DNA from: Nocardioides sp.
Lineage (GTDB): Bacteria > Actinomycetota > Actinomycetes > Propionibacteriales > Nocardioidaceae
NCBI GenBank assembly: GCA_002729525.1
Contig: PBYI01000038.1
Span: forward strand, 1-64,000
Direction of reading: 5' to 3'
DNA length: 64,000 bases
The notes under the pieces are model-generated. The model was given only the letters and a program-made list of their open reading frames with translations. It searched no databases and was not told the origin of the DNA. Each line of letters starts with the position of its first letter. Position 1 is the first letter of the stretch. Positions 25,621-33,620 of this stretch are shown piece after piece. Position numbers and translations under genes: made by a program.

Positions 25621-26010
25621 GTGCGGCTCGACGTCGTACGCCTGCTCACCGTGTCCGTGGCCGCCGCCACGGTGCTGACGGCTGCCTGGACGCTGTCGCT
25701 CGTCGACGGCGACGTCGGCCTCGGTCGCACGCTCGACTTCCTCGACGGCGAGTCCCCGCTGTACGCCGCCGCGCTGGTGTGGGTGCTCGTCGCCCCGCTG
25801 CCGGTGCTGCTGGGCGCGGTCTTCGCCCGCGAGGCCCGGTTGCCGTGGGTCGTGCTCTGCGCGGTGCACCTCGCGGCCCTGGTGACGGTGACCTACCGGC
25901 TGGAGTACCTCCTCGACGACCTCGCCCGGATCGTCGTCGCGGGGGTCGCCGTCCTCGGCGTCGCCTCGATCGCCGCGGTGGTCACGCTGCGCGGCGAGCG
26001 CTACGCCTGA
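25621..26010 (+). CDS. Small membrane protein of unknown function
   Basis: The 129-residue product has four hydrophobic segments (about residues 8-27, 48-66, 74-92 and 102-122) with short charged loops and no recognisable motif. The start is taken as GTG 25621, directly after a mini-ORF. No nearby gene suggests a role; it may be read with the methyltransferase and sirtuin genes downstream, although the methyltransferase has its own promoter box. Confidence 0.65.
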   Translation: MRLDVVRLLTVSVAAATVLTAAWTLSLVDGDVGLGRTLDFLDGESPLYAAALVWVLVAPLPVLLGAVFAREARLPWVVLCAVHLAALVTVTYRLEYLLDDLARIVVAGVAVLGVASIAAVVTLRGERYA

Positions 26011-26033
26011 GCCGTCCCGGGTCGCCCGCCTGG

Positions 26034-26039
26034 TAGACC
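26034..26039 (+). promoter_or_regulatory. -10 box TAGACC of the methyltransferase-sirtuin operon
   Basis: TAGACC lies six nucleotides before the GTG at 26046, with no Shine-Dalgarno sequence. Confidence 0.5.
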
Positions 26040-26045
26040 TGTCGC

Positions 26046-26669
26046 GTGACCACGCTCTGGGAACGCGTCGCCCGCGCGAGCAACGGCGACGACTACGCGC
26101 ACGCGTACGCCGCCCGCTTCCGCGCCCTGGCCGAGTCCGGCGCCGACGTGCACGGTGAGGCGACCTTCGTGGCCGGCCTGGTGCCGGCGCCGGCCCGGGT
26201 GCTCGACGCCGGGTGCGGCACGGGCCGGATCGGGGCGCACCTCGCCGGCCTGGGCTACGACGTCGTCGGCTGCGACGTCGACGCCTCGATGGTGGCGGTC
26301 GCGCGTGAGGAGTGGCCCGAGCTCGACTGGCGGGTCGCCGACCTGGCGACCCTCGACGGCGTCGACCTCGGACCGGCGTACGACGTGGTGCTGCTCGCCG
26401 GCAACGTCTTCCCCCTGCTGGAGCCGGGCACGCTGGCCGCGGCGGCTCGCGGGCTCGCCGCACACGTCGCCGACGACGGGGTCGTAGTGGCCGGGTTCGG
26501 GCTCGACACCGGCCACCTGCCGGCGGGTGCGCCCGTGGTCTCCCTCGACGAGGTCGACGTCGCGCTCGCGGCCGCCGGCCTGGTCGCCGCCGACCGCTGG
26601 TCGTCGTGGGACGGCGCCCCGCACGACCCGAGCACCGGCTACGTCGTCGGCACCTGGCGGCGCCGATGA
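26046..26669 (+). CDS. Class I SAM-dependent methyltransferase
   Basis: The 207-residue product has the Rossmann-fold motifs of class I methyltransferases: motif I VLDAGCGTGRIGAHL (about residues 54-68), the acidic loop end VVGCDVDASMVAVA, and DVVLLAGNVFPLL in the motif IV region. The substrate (small molecule or protein) is unknown. The stop codon overlaps the start of the sirtuin gene as ATGA, so the two are co-translated; whether they act on the same target is open. Confidence 0.85.
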   Translation: MTTLWERVARASNGDDYAHAYAARFRALAESGADVHGEATFVAGLVPAPARVLDAGCGTGRIGAHLAGLGYDVVGCDVDASMVAVAREEWPELDWRVADLATLDGVDLGPAYDVVLLAGNVFPLLEPGTLAAAARGLAAHVADDGVVVAGFGLDTGHLPAGAPVVSLDEVDVALAAAGLVAADRWSSWDGAPHDPSTGYVVGTWRRR

Positions 26670-27349
26670 GGGTCGTGGTGCTGACCGGCGCCGGCATCTC
26701 CGCCGAGAGCGGGGTGCCGACGTTCCGTGACGCCGACGGGCTGTGGGAGGGCCACCGGGTCGAGGACGTCGCGACGCCGGAGGCCTACGAGGCCCAGCCG
26801 AGCGTGGTGCAGCGGTTCTACGACGAGCGGCGCGCGGCACTGGACGGCGTCGAGCCGAACGCCGCGCACCAGGCGCTGGCCCGCCTCGAGGAGGCGCTCG
26901 GCGACGACCTCTACCTCGTCACCCAGAACATCGACGACCTGCACGAGCGCGGCGGCTCGCAGCGGGTGCACCACATGCACGGGCGGCTGCGGACGGCTCT
27001 GTGCCGTGCGTGCCGCGGTCGGTCGGAGGTGCACCACCCGCTGCTGGAGTTCCCGCCGTGCCCGCGCTGCGGCGTACCGGAGCTGCGGCCGGACGTCGTG
27101 TGGTTCGGCGAGGTGCCCTACGAGATGGACACGATCATCGCCGAGCTCCAGCGGTGCGACCTCTTCGTGTCGGTCGGCACGTCGGGTGCGGTCTACCCGG
27201 CTGCGGGCTTCGTGCAGTACGCCCGCCAGCACGGCGCACGCACGCTCGAACTCAACCTGGTGCCCAGCGAGGGCACCTACTTCTTCGACGAGGCCCGCCA
27301 CGGCCCGGCCTCGCGGCTGGTGCCGGACTGGGTGGACGAGCTGACCTGA
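26666..27349 (+). CDS. Sir2-type NAD-dependent protein deacylase (sirtuin, class III features)
   Basis: The 227-residue sirtuin has the NAD-binding GAGISAESGVPTFRDADGLW, TQNIDDLHERGG, the catalytic His105 in HMHGRL, and a four-cysteine zinc site (CRAC, CPRC). Tyr52 and Arg55 in RFYDERRAAL match the Tyr-x-x-Arg pair that binds acidic acyl groups in CobB and SIRT5. The enzyme should therefore remove succinyl or similar groups as well as acetyl groups from lysine. ATG 26666 overlaps the methyltransferase stop. The gene ends just before the second copy of the intergenic repeat. Confidence 0.92.
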   Translation: MRVVVLTGAGISAESGVPTFRDADGLWEGHRVEDVATPEAYEAQPSVVQRFYDERRAALDGVEPNAAHQALARLEEALGDDLYLVTQNIDDLHERGGSQRVHHMHGRLRTALCRACRGRSEVHHPLLEFPPCPRCGVPELRPDVVWFGEVPYEMDTIIAELQRCDLFVSVGTSGAVYPAAGFVQYARQHGARTLELNLVPSEGTYFFDEARHGPASRLVPDWVDELT

Positions 27350-27351
27350 CG

Positions 27352-27418
27352 CCGGTAGTCCCTTACGGAAATCACGTCCTCAGTCGTCGATTCCTTGATT
27401 TGCGTTAGGGACTACCGG
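27352..27418. repeat. Intergenic hairpin repeat, copy 2
   Basis: Arms 27352-27374 and 27396-27418 are inverted over 23 bp with two mismatches. They match copy 1 at 22717-22798 almost base for base across the inner arms. It starts three bases after the sirtuin stop and ends close to the stop of the convergent TetR gene, the same setting as copy 1. Confidence 0.75.
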
Positions 27419-27431
27419 ACTCAGACCGCGC

Positions 27432-28202
27432 TCAGCCCCGCGCGATCCGCTCCCGCATCAACGTCTCGAGCCGGCCGACCTCGTCCCCGAGCCCCATGTC
27501 GGGCGCGAAGGAGAGCAGGGCGTCGACGAACAGGTCGCCGGACTCGCTGAGGCGCGGGTCGCAGTGGCCGAACACCTCGAGAGCGACGACGCCGTACAAC
27601 CGGGTCCAGCCCTGCATGTAGCGCCAGACCAGGCCGAGGCTGTCCTCGGGCACCTGGTCGACCTTCGCCGGGATCAGCGGCTCGCGGATCGCCTCCTGCA
27701 CCGACGCCGGCAGGTCGGCGAGCTCGGGCACGTCGAAGCGCCGCTGCTCCCAGACCTCGCGCATCAGGTCGGTGAACAGGTGCCCGGACGACGACAGGGT
27801 GAGCAGCTCGCGGCGGGCGCAGCCGGCCTCGGCGACGGGGTTGGCGAACGCCAGCCCGAACTCGCGCGGCGAGGCCAGCGCCCACATCCGGAACTCCGTC
27901 ACCGACAGCACCAGCCGCGCCGCGGCGTCGTCAGCCTGTACGTCGGCGATGGCGGCCTCGAAGCGGTCGGTCGCGGCCCGGTCGATCTCGTAGGCGACGA
28001 GGTCGACGAGCTCCTGGTAGCCCGCGACGTAGCGGTAGAGCGCCGGTGCGGTCATGCCCATCCGCGACGCGACGGCGCGCAGCGACAGCTCGGCGCCCTC
28101 GTCGAGGAGCGCCCGGGAGACGCGCACGATCTCGCCGTACGTCGCCTCGCGCTGCTGCTCGCGTCGGGTGAGGGGGGTCTCGGGCCGGTCGGCCAGGGTC
28201 AC
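27432..28202 (-). CDS. TetR-family regulator, divergent from an MMPL transporter
   Basis: The 256-residue product has a TetR helix-turn-helix near residues 20-65 (LDEGAELSLRAVASRMGMTAPALYRYVAGYQELVDLV) and a larger C-terminal ligand-binding half that ends in a Trp/Tyr-rich segment. The start is GTG 28202 with AGGGAG five bases upstream. It is divergent from an MMPL transporter gene across a spacer with repeated GTTTAC half-sites, so it very likely represses the transporter and itself. Confidence 0.87.
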   Translation of the reverse strand: MTLADRPETPLTRREQQREATYGEIVRVSRALLDEGAELSLRAVASRMGMTAPALYRYVAGYQELVDLVAYEIDRAATDRFEAAIADVQADDAAARLVLSVTEFRMWALASPREFGLAFANPVAEAGCARRELLTLSSSGHLFTDLMREVWEQRRFDVPELADLPASVQEAIREPLIPAKVDQVPEDSLGLVWRYMQGWTRLYGVVALEVFGHCDPRLSESGDLFVDALLSFAPDMGLGDEVGRLETLMRERIARG

Positions 28203-28262
28203 GCGGGCTCCCTGCTGGGTCGGGTGGTGCAGATGTGCGTCGGATCTCGATTGACCGCAGAA

Positions 28263-28293
28263 GTTTACACCGTTTACGGTTAACGGCGTTCAC
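28263..28293. promoter_or_regulatory. TetR operator in the TetR-MMPL divergent promoter
   Basis: GTTTAC occurs at 28263-28268 and 28272-28277, with a variant GTTCAC at 28288-28293. ACCGT and ACGGT (28269-28273/28276-28280) are inverted around TT. The array is AT-rich against its surroundings and probably overlaps both promoters. Confidence 0.55.
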
Positions 28294-28340
28294 TCTTGCG
28301 AACGGGTGTCACGGCCCGCTCATCGCCTCCTGGAGACCCC

Positions 28341-30578
28341 ATGATCGACCGCTGGGCCGACATCGTCGCCACCCGCGCCCGCCTCGTCCTCGTCGCGGGG
28401 ATCCTCGTCGTCGTGGGTGCCGCGACATACGGCCTCGGTGTCTTCGACGCCCTGAGCCAGGGCGGGTTCGACGACCCCGACTCCGAGTCCGGGCGGGAGC
28501 TCGCGCTGGAGCGCGACACGTTCGGCAACCAGAACGTCGACGTGCTGGTGCTCTACGGCGCCGACGGCGGCGACGTGTTCGACCCGGCCGTGGCCGGCCC
28601 GGTCTCCGAGGTGGTCGAGGCGCTCCCGGATGACGCCGTCCGCACCGTCGTCTCCTACCTCGCCGTCCCCGGCCCGGACGGACAGCCGTCGCCCGAGGCG
28701 GCCGCCGAGGCCGGCCTGGTGTCGGCCGACGGCGACACCGGCCAGGTGCTGATCTCCCTGGTCGGCGAGGACCAGGACGCCCTGCTGTCGAGCTACCGCG
28801 AGATCGAGGAGGACCTCGAGGTCGACGCCGCCGGCGTCACGACGTCGGTCACCGGAGCGTTCGCGGTCTACAGCGACGTCAACGAGATCACCTCCGAGGA
28901 CCTCGAGCGCGCCGAGATCATCTCGATGCCGGTCGTGCTGCTGCTCGCCCTGCTCATCTTCGGCAGTCTCGTCGCGGCCTCGATGCCGGTGCTGGTCGGC
29001 CTGGTCGCGATGGTGGGCGCGCTGGCGGTCGTCCGGCTGCTGACCGAGTTCACGGCCGTGTCGGTCTTCTCGGTCAACGTCGTCTCGCTGCTCGGCATCG
29101 GCCTGGCGATCGACTACGCCCTCTTCGTCATCAGCCGGTTCCGCGAGGAGCTCGCCCTGCTCCCGGACGACGACCCGCACGCGGCGCGCACCGCCGTACG
29201 CCGCACGCTCGCGACCGCGGGCCGCACCGTGCTGTTCTCCGGCCTCACCGTCGCCGCCGCGATGTCGAGCCTGCTCATCTTCCCGCAGATGTTCCTGCGC
29301 TCGATGGGCCTCGGCGGCATGGCCGCGGTGCTCGTCGCGATGCTCGCCGCGCTCACGATCCTCCCGGCGGTGCTGGTGCTGCTCGGCCGCCGCATCGACG
29401 CCGGTCGGCTGCCCTGGCGTCGCGGCAGGCCCGTCGCCAGCGGCGGTGGCGCCCGCTGGGCCGCGCTCGCGCACGCCGTGATGCGCCGCCCCGCCGTGGT
29501 GATCGTGCTGACCGTCGGCCTGCTGCTCGTGGTCGCCTCGCCGTTCCTCGGCGTCCGCTGGGGCAGCGTCGACTACCGGGTGCTCCCGGCCGACGCGCCG
29601 GCGCACCAGGCGGCGGTGCTGCTCGACGAGGAGTTCGGCCCGGAGGCCTCCAGCGCCCGGCTGCTCGTCACCGGCGCCGACCAGGCCACCGTCGACCAGT
29701 ACGCCGCGGACGTCGCCGCCGTCGACGGCGTACGGGACGTGAGGACCGTCGTGGCCGACGACGCGTCCGACGCGGTCCTGCTGCGCGCCACCTGGGAGGG
29801 CAACAGCCAGTCCGAGACGTCCCAGGCGCTCGTCGGCGACATCCGCGACGTACCGCTCCCCGACGGCGAGGTGTTGGTCGGCGGGCTGTCCGCCGAGACC
29901 GTCGACCTCGTCGCGTCCGTCGGCGACCACCTGCCCGCGATGGCGCTCATCGTCGTCGCGATCATGCTGGTGCTGCTGTTCGTCGCGTTCGGCTCGGTGG
30001 TGCTGCCGCTCAAGGCGGTGGTGATGAACCTCGTCTCCATCACCGCGTCGTTCGGCGTCGTGACCTGGATCTTCTCCGACGGCCACCTCTCCGGCCTGCT
30101 CGGCTTCGAGTCCCAGGGCTACCTCGACGCCACCAACCCGATCCTCATGCTCGCCGTGCTCTTCGGGCTCTCGATGGACTACGAGGTGTTCCTGCTGTCG
30201 CGGGTGCGCGAGGAGTGGGACCGCACCCACGACAACGACCGCGCCGTCGCGACCGGCGTGCAGAAGACCGGCCGCATCATCACCAGCGCCGCGCTGCTGC
30301 TCGGCGTCGTCATCGGCGCCTTCGGCACCAGCGGCATCATCTTCATGAAGATGCTCGGCGTCGGCATGCTCGTCGCGCTGCTCATCGACGCGACCATCGT
30401 CCGCGCGCTGCTGGTGCCGGCCACGATGAAGCTGCTCGGCTCCTGGAACTGGTACGCCCCCGGCCCGCTCGCGCGCTGGTGGGAGCGCTACGGGTTCCGC
30501 GAGGAGCCGGCCGAGCCGGCTGGGCCGTCACCCGTCGCGGCGCCCGAGCAGCGGGAGCCCGCGGCGCCGACCGGCTGA
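28341..30578 (+). CDS. MMPL-family RND transporter
   Basis: From ATG 28341 (CTGGAGA just upstream) the product has 745 residues. It has two halves, each with one membrane helix, a large extracytoplasmic loop and a five-helix bundle. The proton-relay Asp-Tyr pairs are visible: GLAIDYALFVISRFREE near residue 257 and GLSMDYEVFLLSRVREEWD near 612. MMPL proteins export lipids, siderophores or drugs driven by the proton gradient. The cargo is unknown; the divergent TetR regulator suggests induction by a hydrophobic ligand, possibly the cargo itself. Confidence 0.93.
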   Translation: MIDRWADIVATRARLVLVAGILVVVGAATYGLGVFDALSQGGFDDPDSESGRELALERDTFGNQNVDVLVLYGADGGDVFDPAVAGPVSEVVEALPDDAVRTVVSYLAVPGPDGQPSPEAAAEAGLVSADGDTGQVLISLVGEDQDALLSSYREIEEDLEVDAAGVTTSVTGAFAVYSDVNEITSEDLERAEIISMPVVLLLALLIFGSLVAASMPVLVGLVAMVGALAVVRLLTEFTAVSVFSVNVVSLLGIGLAIDYALFVISRFREELALLPDDDPHAARTAVRRTLATAGRTVLFSGLTVAAAMSSLLIFPQMFLRSMGLGGMAAVLVAMLAALTILPAVLVLLGRRIDAGRLPWRRGRPVASGGGARWAALAHAVMRRPAVVIVLTVGLLLVVASPFLGVRWGSVDYRVLPADAPAHQAAVLLDEEFGPEASSARLLVTGADQATVDQYAADVAAVDGVRDVRTVVADDASDAVLLRATWEGNSQSETSQALVGDIRDVPLPDGEVLVGGLSAETVDLVASVGDHLPAMALIVVAIMLVLLFVAFGSVVLPLKAVVMNLVSITASFGVVTWIFSDGHLSGLLGFESQGYLDATNPILMLAVLFGLSMDYEVFLLSRVREEWDRTHDNDRAVATGVQKTGRIITSAALLLGVVIGAFGTSGIIFMKMLGVGMLVALLIDATIVRALLVPATMKLLGSWNWYAPGPLARWWERYGFREEPAEPAGPSPVAAPEQREPAAPTG

Positions 30579-30609
30579 CCTCACGACGTACGCCGGTCGC
30601 CTGCGGTCC

Positions 30610-31479
30610 GTGACCGGATGTGACAGGGTGCGGCGAGTGCTCCTGCGACCCCGTACGCCGACCCGCCCGTCCGTGCGCCTGCTCCTCGCCGTGACCGCCA
30701 CGTCGCTGGCGCTCGGCGCCTGCGGGTCCACCGGGGCACCCTCCGCCAAGGCGACCATCGGGCCCTCGTCCGATCAGGTGGTGGCCGGGGCGCAGAGCGC
30801 GTCGCCGTCCGAGGGGGCTACGTCGGAGCAGGGGTTCGCCGCCGCCACCGCCGAGGAGGTCGCCAGGGCCCTGCGCAAGGCGATGCGCAAGGTGGACAGC
30901 TTTCGTGTCGCCGGACCGGTGACGGTGGACGGCTACCAGCACCAGCTCGACGCCGTCGTCCACCGCGACGGTCGGTGCGTCGGCACCATGACCTACATCG
31001 GGCAGTACGCCGAGGGGGTCGCCGACCTGCGCCAGATCGGTGACCACGCCTGGATCCGCTACGAGCGCGGTCTGCTGGAGGACCTCTCCGGCGAGGAGGT
31101 CGACAAGGACACGGCCGACCTGTGGTCCCACCAGGAGCTGAGCGACGACGTGTCGGCGTGCGGCGGCACCGACATCCTGCGCCAGGTCTCGGAGATGTCC
31201 GACGACGAGCTGTCGTCGTTCCGCCTCGGGCGCCCGTCCCGGGTGCCGGCAGGCGAGGTGGTCCGGATCGAGCGACGGGCCCCGTTCGGGGCGCGGGAGG
31301 TGATGTCGGTGGCACTGGAGCGTCCGCACCGGCTCCTGCGGATCGAGACCTTCGGCGGAAGCACCGACATGGGCGTGAGCGTCGACCTCACCGACTTCGG
31401 CGTGGAGGTCGACGTGAGCCCGCCGCCGCCCGATCTCGTCGTGGACCTGCCCGACGACGAGGGACTCGTGCCGGCCTGA
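30610..31479 (+). CDS. Putative lipoprotein of unknown function
   Basis: The frame gives up to 289 residues. The signal peptide with lipobox ALGAC (about residues 22-38) is followed by a Ser/Ala/Gly-rich spacer and one soluble domain (about 75-280) with VDSFRVAGPVTVDGYQHQLD and IGDHAWIRYERGLLED. This suggests an LppX/LprG-like or other envelope-associated fold, but similarity is too weak to assign. The start could be GTG 30610, 30628 or 30637; all keep the signal peptide. It follows the MMPL gene by 31 bp, and LprG-like lipoproteins do work with MMPL-type exporters, so joint function is possible but unproven. Confidence 0.65.
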   Translation: MTGCDRVRRVLLRPRTPTRPSVRLLLAVTATSLALGACGSTGAPSAKATIGPSSDQVVAGAQSASPSEGATSEQGFAAATAEEVARALRKAMRKVDSFRVAGPVTVDGYQHQLDAVVHRDGRCVGTMTYIGQYAEGVADLRQIGDHAWIRYERGLLEDLSGEEVDKDTADLWSHQELSDDVSACGGTDILRQVSEMSDDELSSFRLGRPSRVPAGEVVRIERRAPFGAREVMSVALERPHRLLRIETFGGSTDMGVSVDLTDFGVEVDVSPPPPDLVVDLPDDEGLVPA

Positions 31480-31485
31480 GACCGG

Positions 31486-31815
31486 TCAGGAGGGCGAGGA
31501 GCCCGTCGCCACCTCGTAGCTCCAGACCTCCGAGTGCGTCGACACCGGCTTCGGTGCCTCGCCGCCCGCGCGCTCGGACGCCGAGCGGTGGCCGTGGGCG
31601 AACGCCGGGCTGTCCATCCACGCCTGGAACGACGCCTCGTCGCGCCAGCGCGTGATGACGAGCCACTGGTCACGCTCGTCGGTCGGCTTGAGCAGCTCGA
31701 AGCCCTCGAACCCCTCCGCGCCGTCGACGGCGCCGGCCCGGGCGGCGAAGCGGTGGGCGAGCTCGTCGCCGGCGTCCTCGGGGACGGTGATGGCGTTGAT
31801 CTTGATCGTGGTCAC
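31486..31815 (-). CDS. MhuD-like heme-degrading monooxygenase (ABM fold)
   Basis: The 109-residue product opens KINAITVPEDAGDELAHRFAARA, closely matching mycobacterial MhuD. Its key residues Asn7 and Trp66 occupy the same positions, and a His lies at 74-76 (AFAHGHR). MhuD cleaves heme and frees iron without releasing CO. GTG 31815 is preceded at six nucleotides by CACCCT, a possible leaderless -10 box. It lies just downstream of treZ on the same strand but is functionally unrelated. Function as heme oxygenase is inferred from these residues. Confidence 0.8.
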   Translation of the reverse strand: MTTIKINAITVPEDAGDELAHRFAARAGAVDGAEGFEGFELLKPTDERDQWLVITRWRDEASFQAWMDSPAFAHGHRSASERAGGEAPKPVSTHSEVWSYEVATGSSPS

Positions 31816-31859
31816 GGGTCCAGGGTGGCAGGTGGCGCCGAAACCACCGCGCAGGAGTG

Positions 31860-33620
31860 TCAGCCCCGGCGGAACAGCGCCCCGCCGTGCGCGGGCACCC
31901 TGAGCAGACCGTCGCCCGTCGCGACCCCGGACGGCGTGGTGAACAGCAGCTCGCCGACCGGGATCCGCGCGGTGACCGCATCGGAGCCGAAGTTGACGAC
32001 CAGCTGCACGTCGCCACGGGTCATCGAGAAGAAGCGGGCGTCCTCGTCGACCCGGCACGAGGTGCGCAGGAAGCGCGGGTCGGTGAGCTCGGGCACCGTA
32101 CGCCGCAGCAGCGCCAGGCTGCGGTAGACCGCGAGCAGCGTCTCGCCGCGCTCGGAGTCGAGCTCGGACCAGTCGAGCTGGGAGCGCCGGTACGTCGCCT
32201 CGGCCTGCGGGTCGGGCACGTCGGCCTCGTCCCAGCCGTGTCGCGCGAACTCCCCGCGTCGGCCCTTCCGGACCGCCTCGCCGAGCTCGTCGTCGTGGTC
32301 GGTGAAGAACTGGAACGGCGTCGAGGCGCCCCACTCCTCGCCCTGGAACAGCATCGGCGTGAACGGCCCGGCCAGCGTCAGCAGCGCGGCGCAGGCGAGC
32401 TGGTCGACGTCGAGCCGGTCGGTGAGCCGGTCGCCGATGGCCCGGTTGCCGACCTGGTCGTGGTTCTGGTTGCAGACCACCAGCTGCCACGTCGACGACG
32501 CTCCGAGGTCGATCGGCCTGCCGTGGTCGGCCTCGCGGAACGACGACCAGGTGCCGTCGTGGAAGAAGCCCGCCTCGCAGACCTTCTTCAGGGCCGCCAG
32601 CGGCTCGAAGTCGGCGTAGTAGCCGGCGGTCTCGCCGGTCAGCGCGACGTGCACCGCGTGGTGGAAGTCGTCGCTCCACTGCGCGGTCAGGCCGTAGCCG
32701 TCGGCCTCGCGCGGGGTGAACATCACCGGGTCGTTGAGGTCGCTCTCGGCGATCAGGGTGAGCGGGCGGCGTACGTGCGCGGACAGCGCGCCGACCTCGA
32801 CGGCCAGCTCCTCCAGCAGGTGCAGCGGCCCCTCGTCGTGCAGCGCGTGCACGGCGTCGAGCCGCAGCGCGTCGACGTGGAAGTCGCGCAGCCACATCAG
32901 CGCGTTGTCGAGCACGTAGGCCCGCACCTCGCGCGACCCGTCACCGTCGAGGTTGACCGACTCGCCCCAGGTGTTGCGGCCCGAGGAGAGGTACGGCGCG
33001 AACAGCGGCAGGTAGTTGCCCGACGGTCCGAGGTGGTTGTAGACGACGTCCTGGACGACGCCGAGGCCCCGCTGGTGGCAGGCGTCGACGAAGCGGCAGT
33101 AGGCGTCGGGGCCGCCGTACGGCTCGTGCACGGCGAACCAGTCGACGCCGTCGTAGCCCCAGCCCCAGCGGCCGTTGAACGCGTTGACCGGCATCACCTC
33201 GACGAGGTCGACGCCGATCGAGACGAGGTGGTCGAGCCGCTCGATCGCGGCGTCGAGCGTGCCCTCGGGCGTGAAGGTGCCGACGTGCAGCTCGTAGACC
33301 ACCGAGCCGGCGAGCTGGCGGCCGGTCCAGGCCCGGTCGCCCCAGGCGTACGACGCGGGGTCCCACGTGCGCGAGAGCCCGTGCACGCCGTCGGGCTGGC
33401 GCCGCGAGCGCGGGTCGGGCCGCGGGTCGGGGTCGTCGTCGAGCAGGTAGCCGTAGTCGACGGGCGCGTCGGCGGTCGGCTCGGGCACCGGTCCGGCAGG
33501 CGTCCACCAGTCGTCGTCGCCACGGGTCATCGGCACGTCCTCGCCGGTGCCGAGGCGCAGCGCGACCGTGCCCGGGCGCGGCGCCCACACGTCGTACGGG
33601 CCGCGGGCGGGAGTGGTCAT
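31860..33620 (-). CDS. treZ: Malto-oligosyltrehalose trehalohydrolase (TreZ)
   Basis: The 586-residue glycoside hydrolase family 13 protein has a short N-terminal beta-sandwich and then the barrel motifs [32 protein letters not shown] and NQNHDQVGN. It releases trehalose from the end of malto-oligosyltrehalose made by TreY. ATG 33620 overlaps the treY stop. The C-terminus [13 protein letters not shown] is complete. Together with TreX and TreY it forms the glycogen-to-trehalose route, which supplies trehalose in dry or salty conditions. Confidence 0.94.
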   Translation of the reverse strand: MTTPARGPYDVWAPRPGTVALRLGTGEDVPMTRGDDDWWTPAGPVPEPTADAPVDYGYLLDDDPDPRPDPRSRRQPDGVHGLSRTWDPASYAWGDRAWTGRQLAGSVVYELHVGTFTPEGTLDAAIERLDHLVSIGVDLVEVMPVNAFNGRWGWGYDGVDWFAVHEPYGGPDAYCRFVDACHQRGLGVVQDVVYNHLGPSGNYLPLFAPYLSSGRNTWGESVNLDGDGSREVRAYVLDNALMWLRDFHVDALRLDAVHALHDEGPLHLLEELAVEVGALSAHVRRPLTLIAESDLNDPVMFTPREADGYGLTAQWSDDFHHAVHVALTGETAGYYADFEPLAALKKVCEAGFFHDGTWSSFREADHGRPIDLGASSTWQLVVCNQNHDQVGNRAIGDRLTDRLDVDQLACAALLTLAGPFTPMLFQGEEWGASTPFQFFTDHDDELGEAVRKGRRGEFARHGWDEADVPDPQAEATYRRSQLDWSELDSERGETLLAVYRSLALLRRTVPELTDPRFLRTSCRVDEDARFFSMTRGDVQLVVNFGSDAVTARIPVGELLFTTPSGVATGDGLLRVPAHGGALFRRG

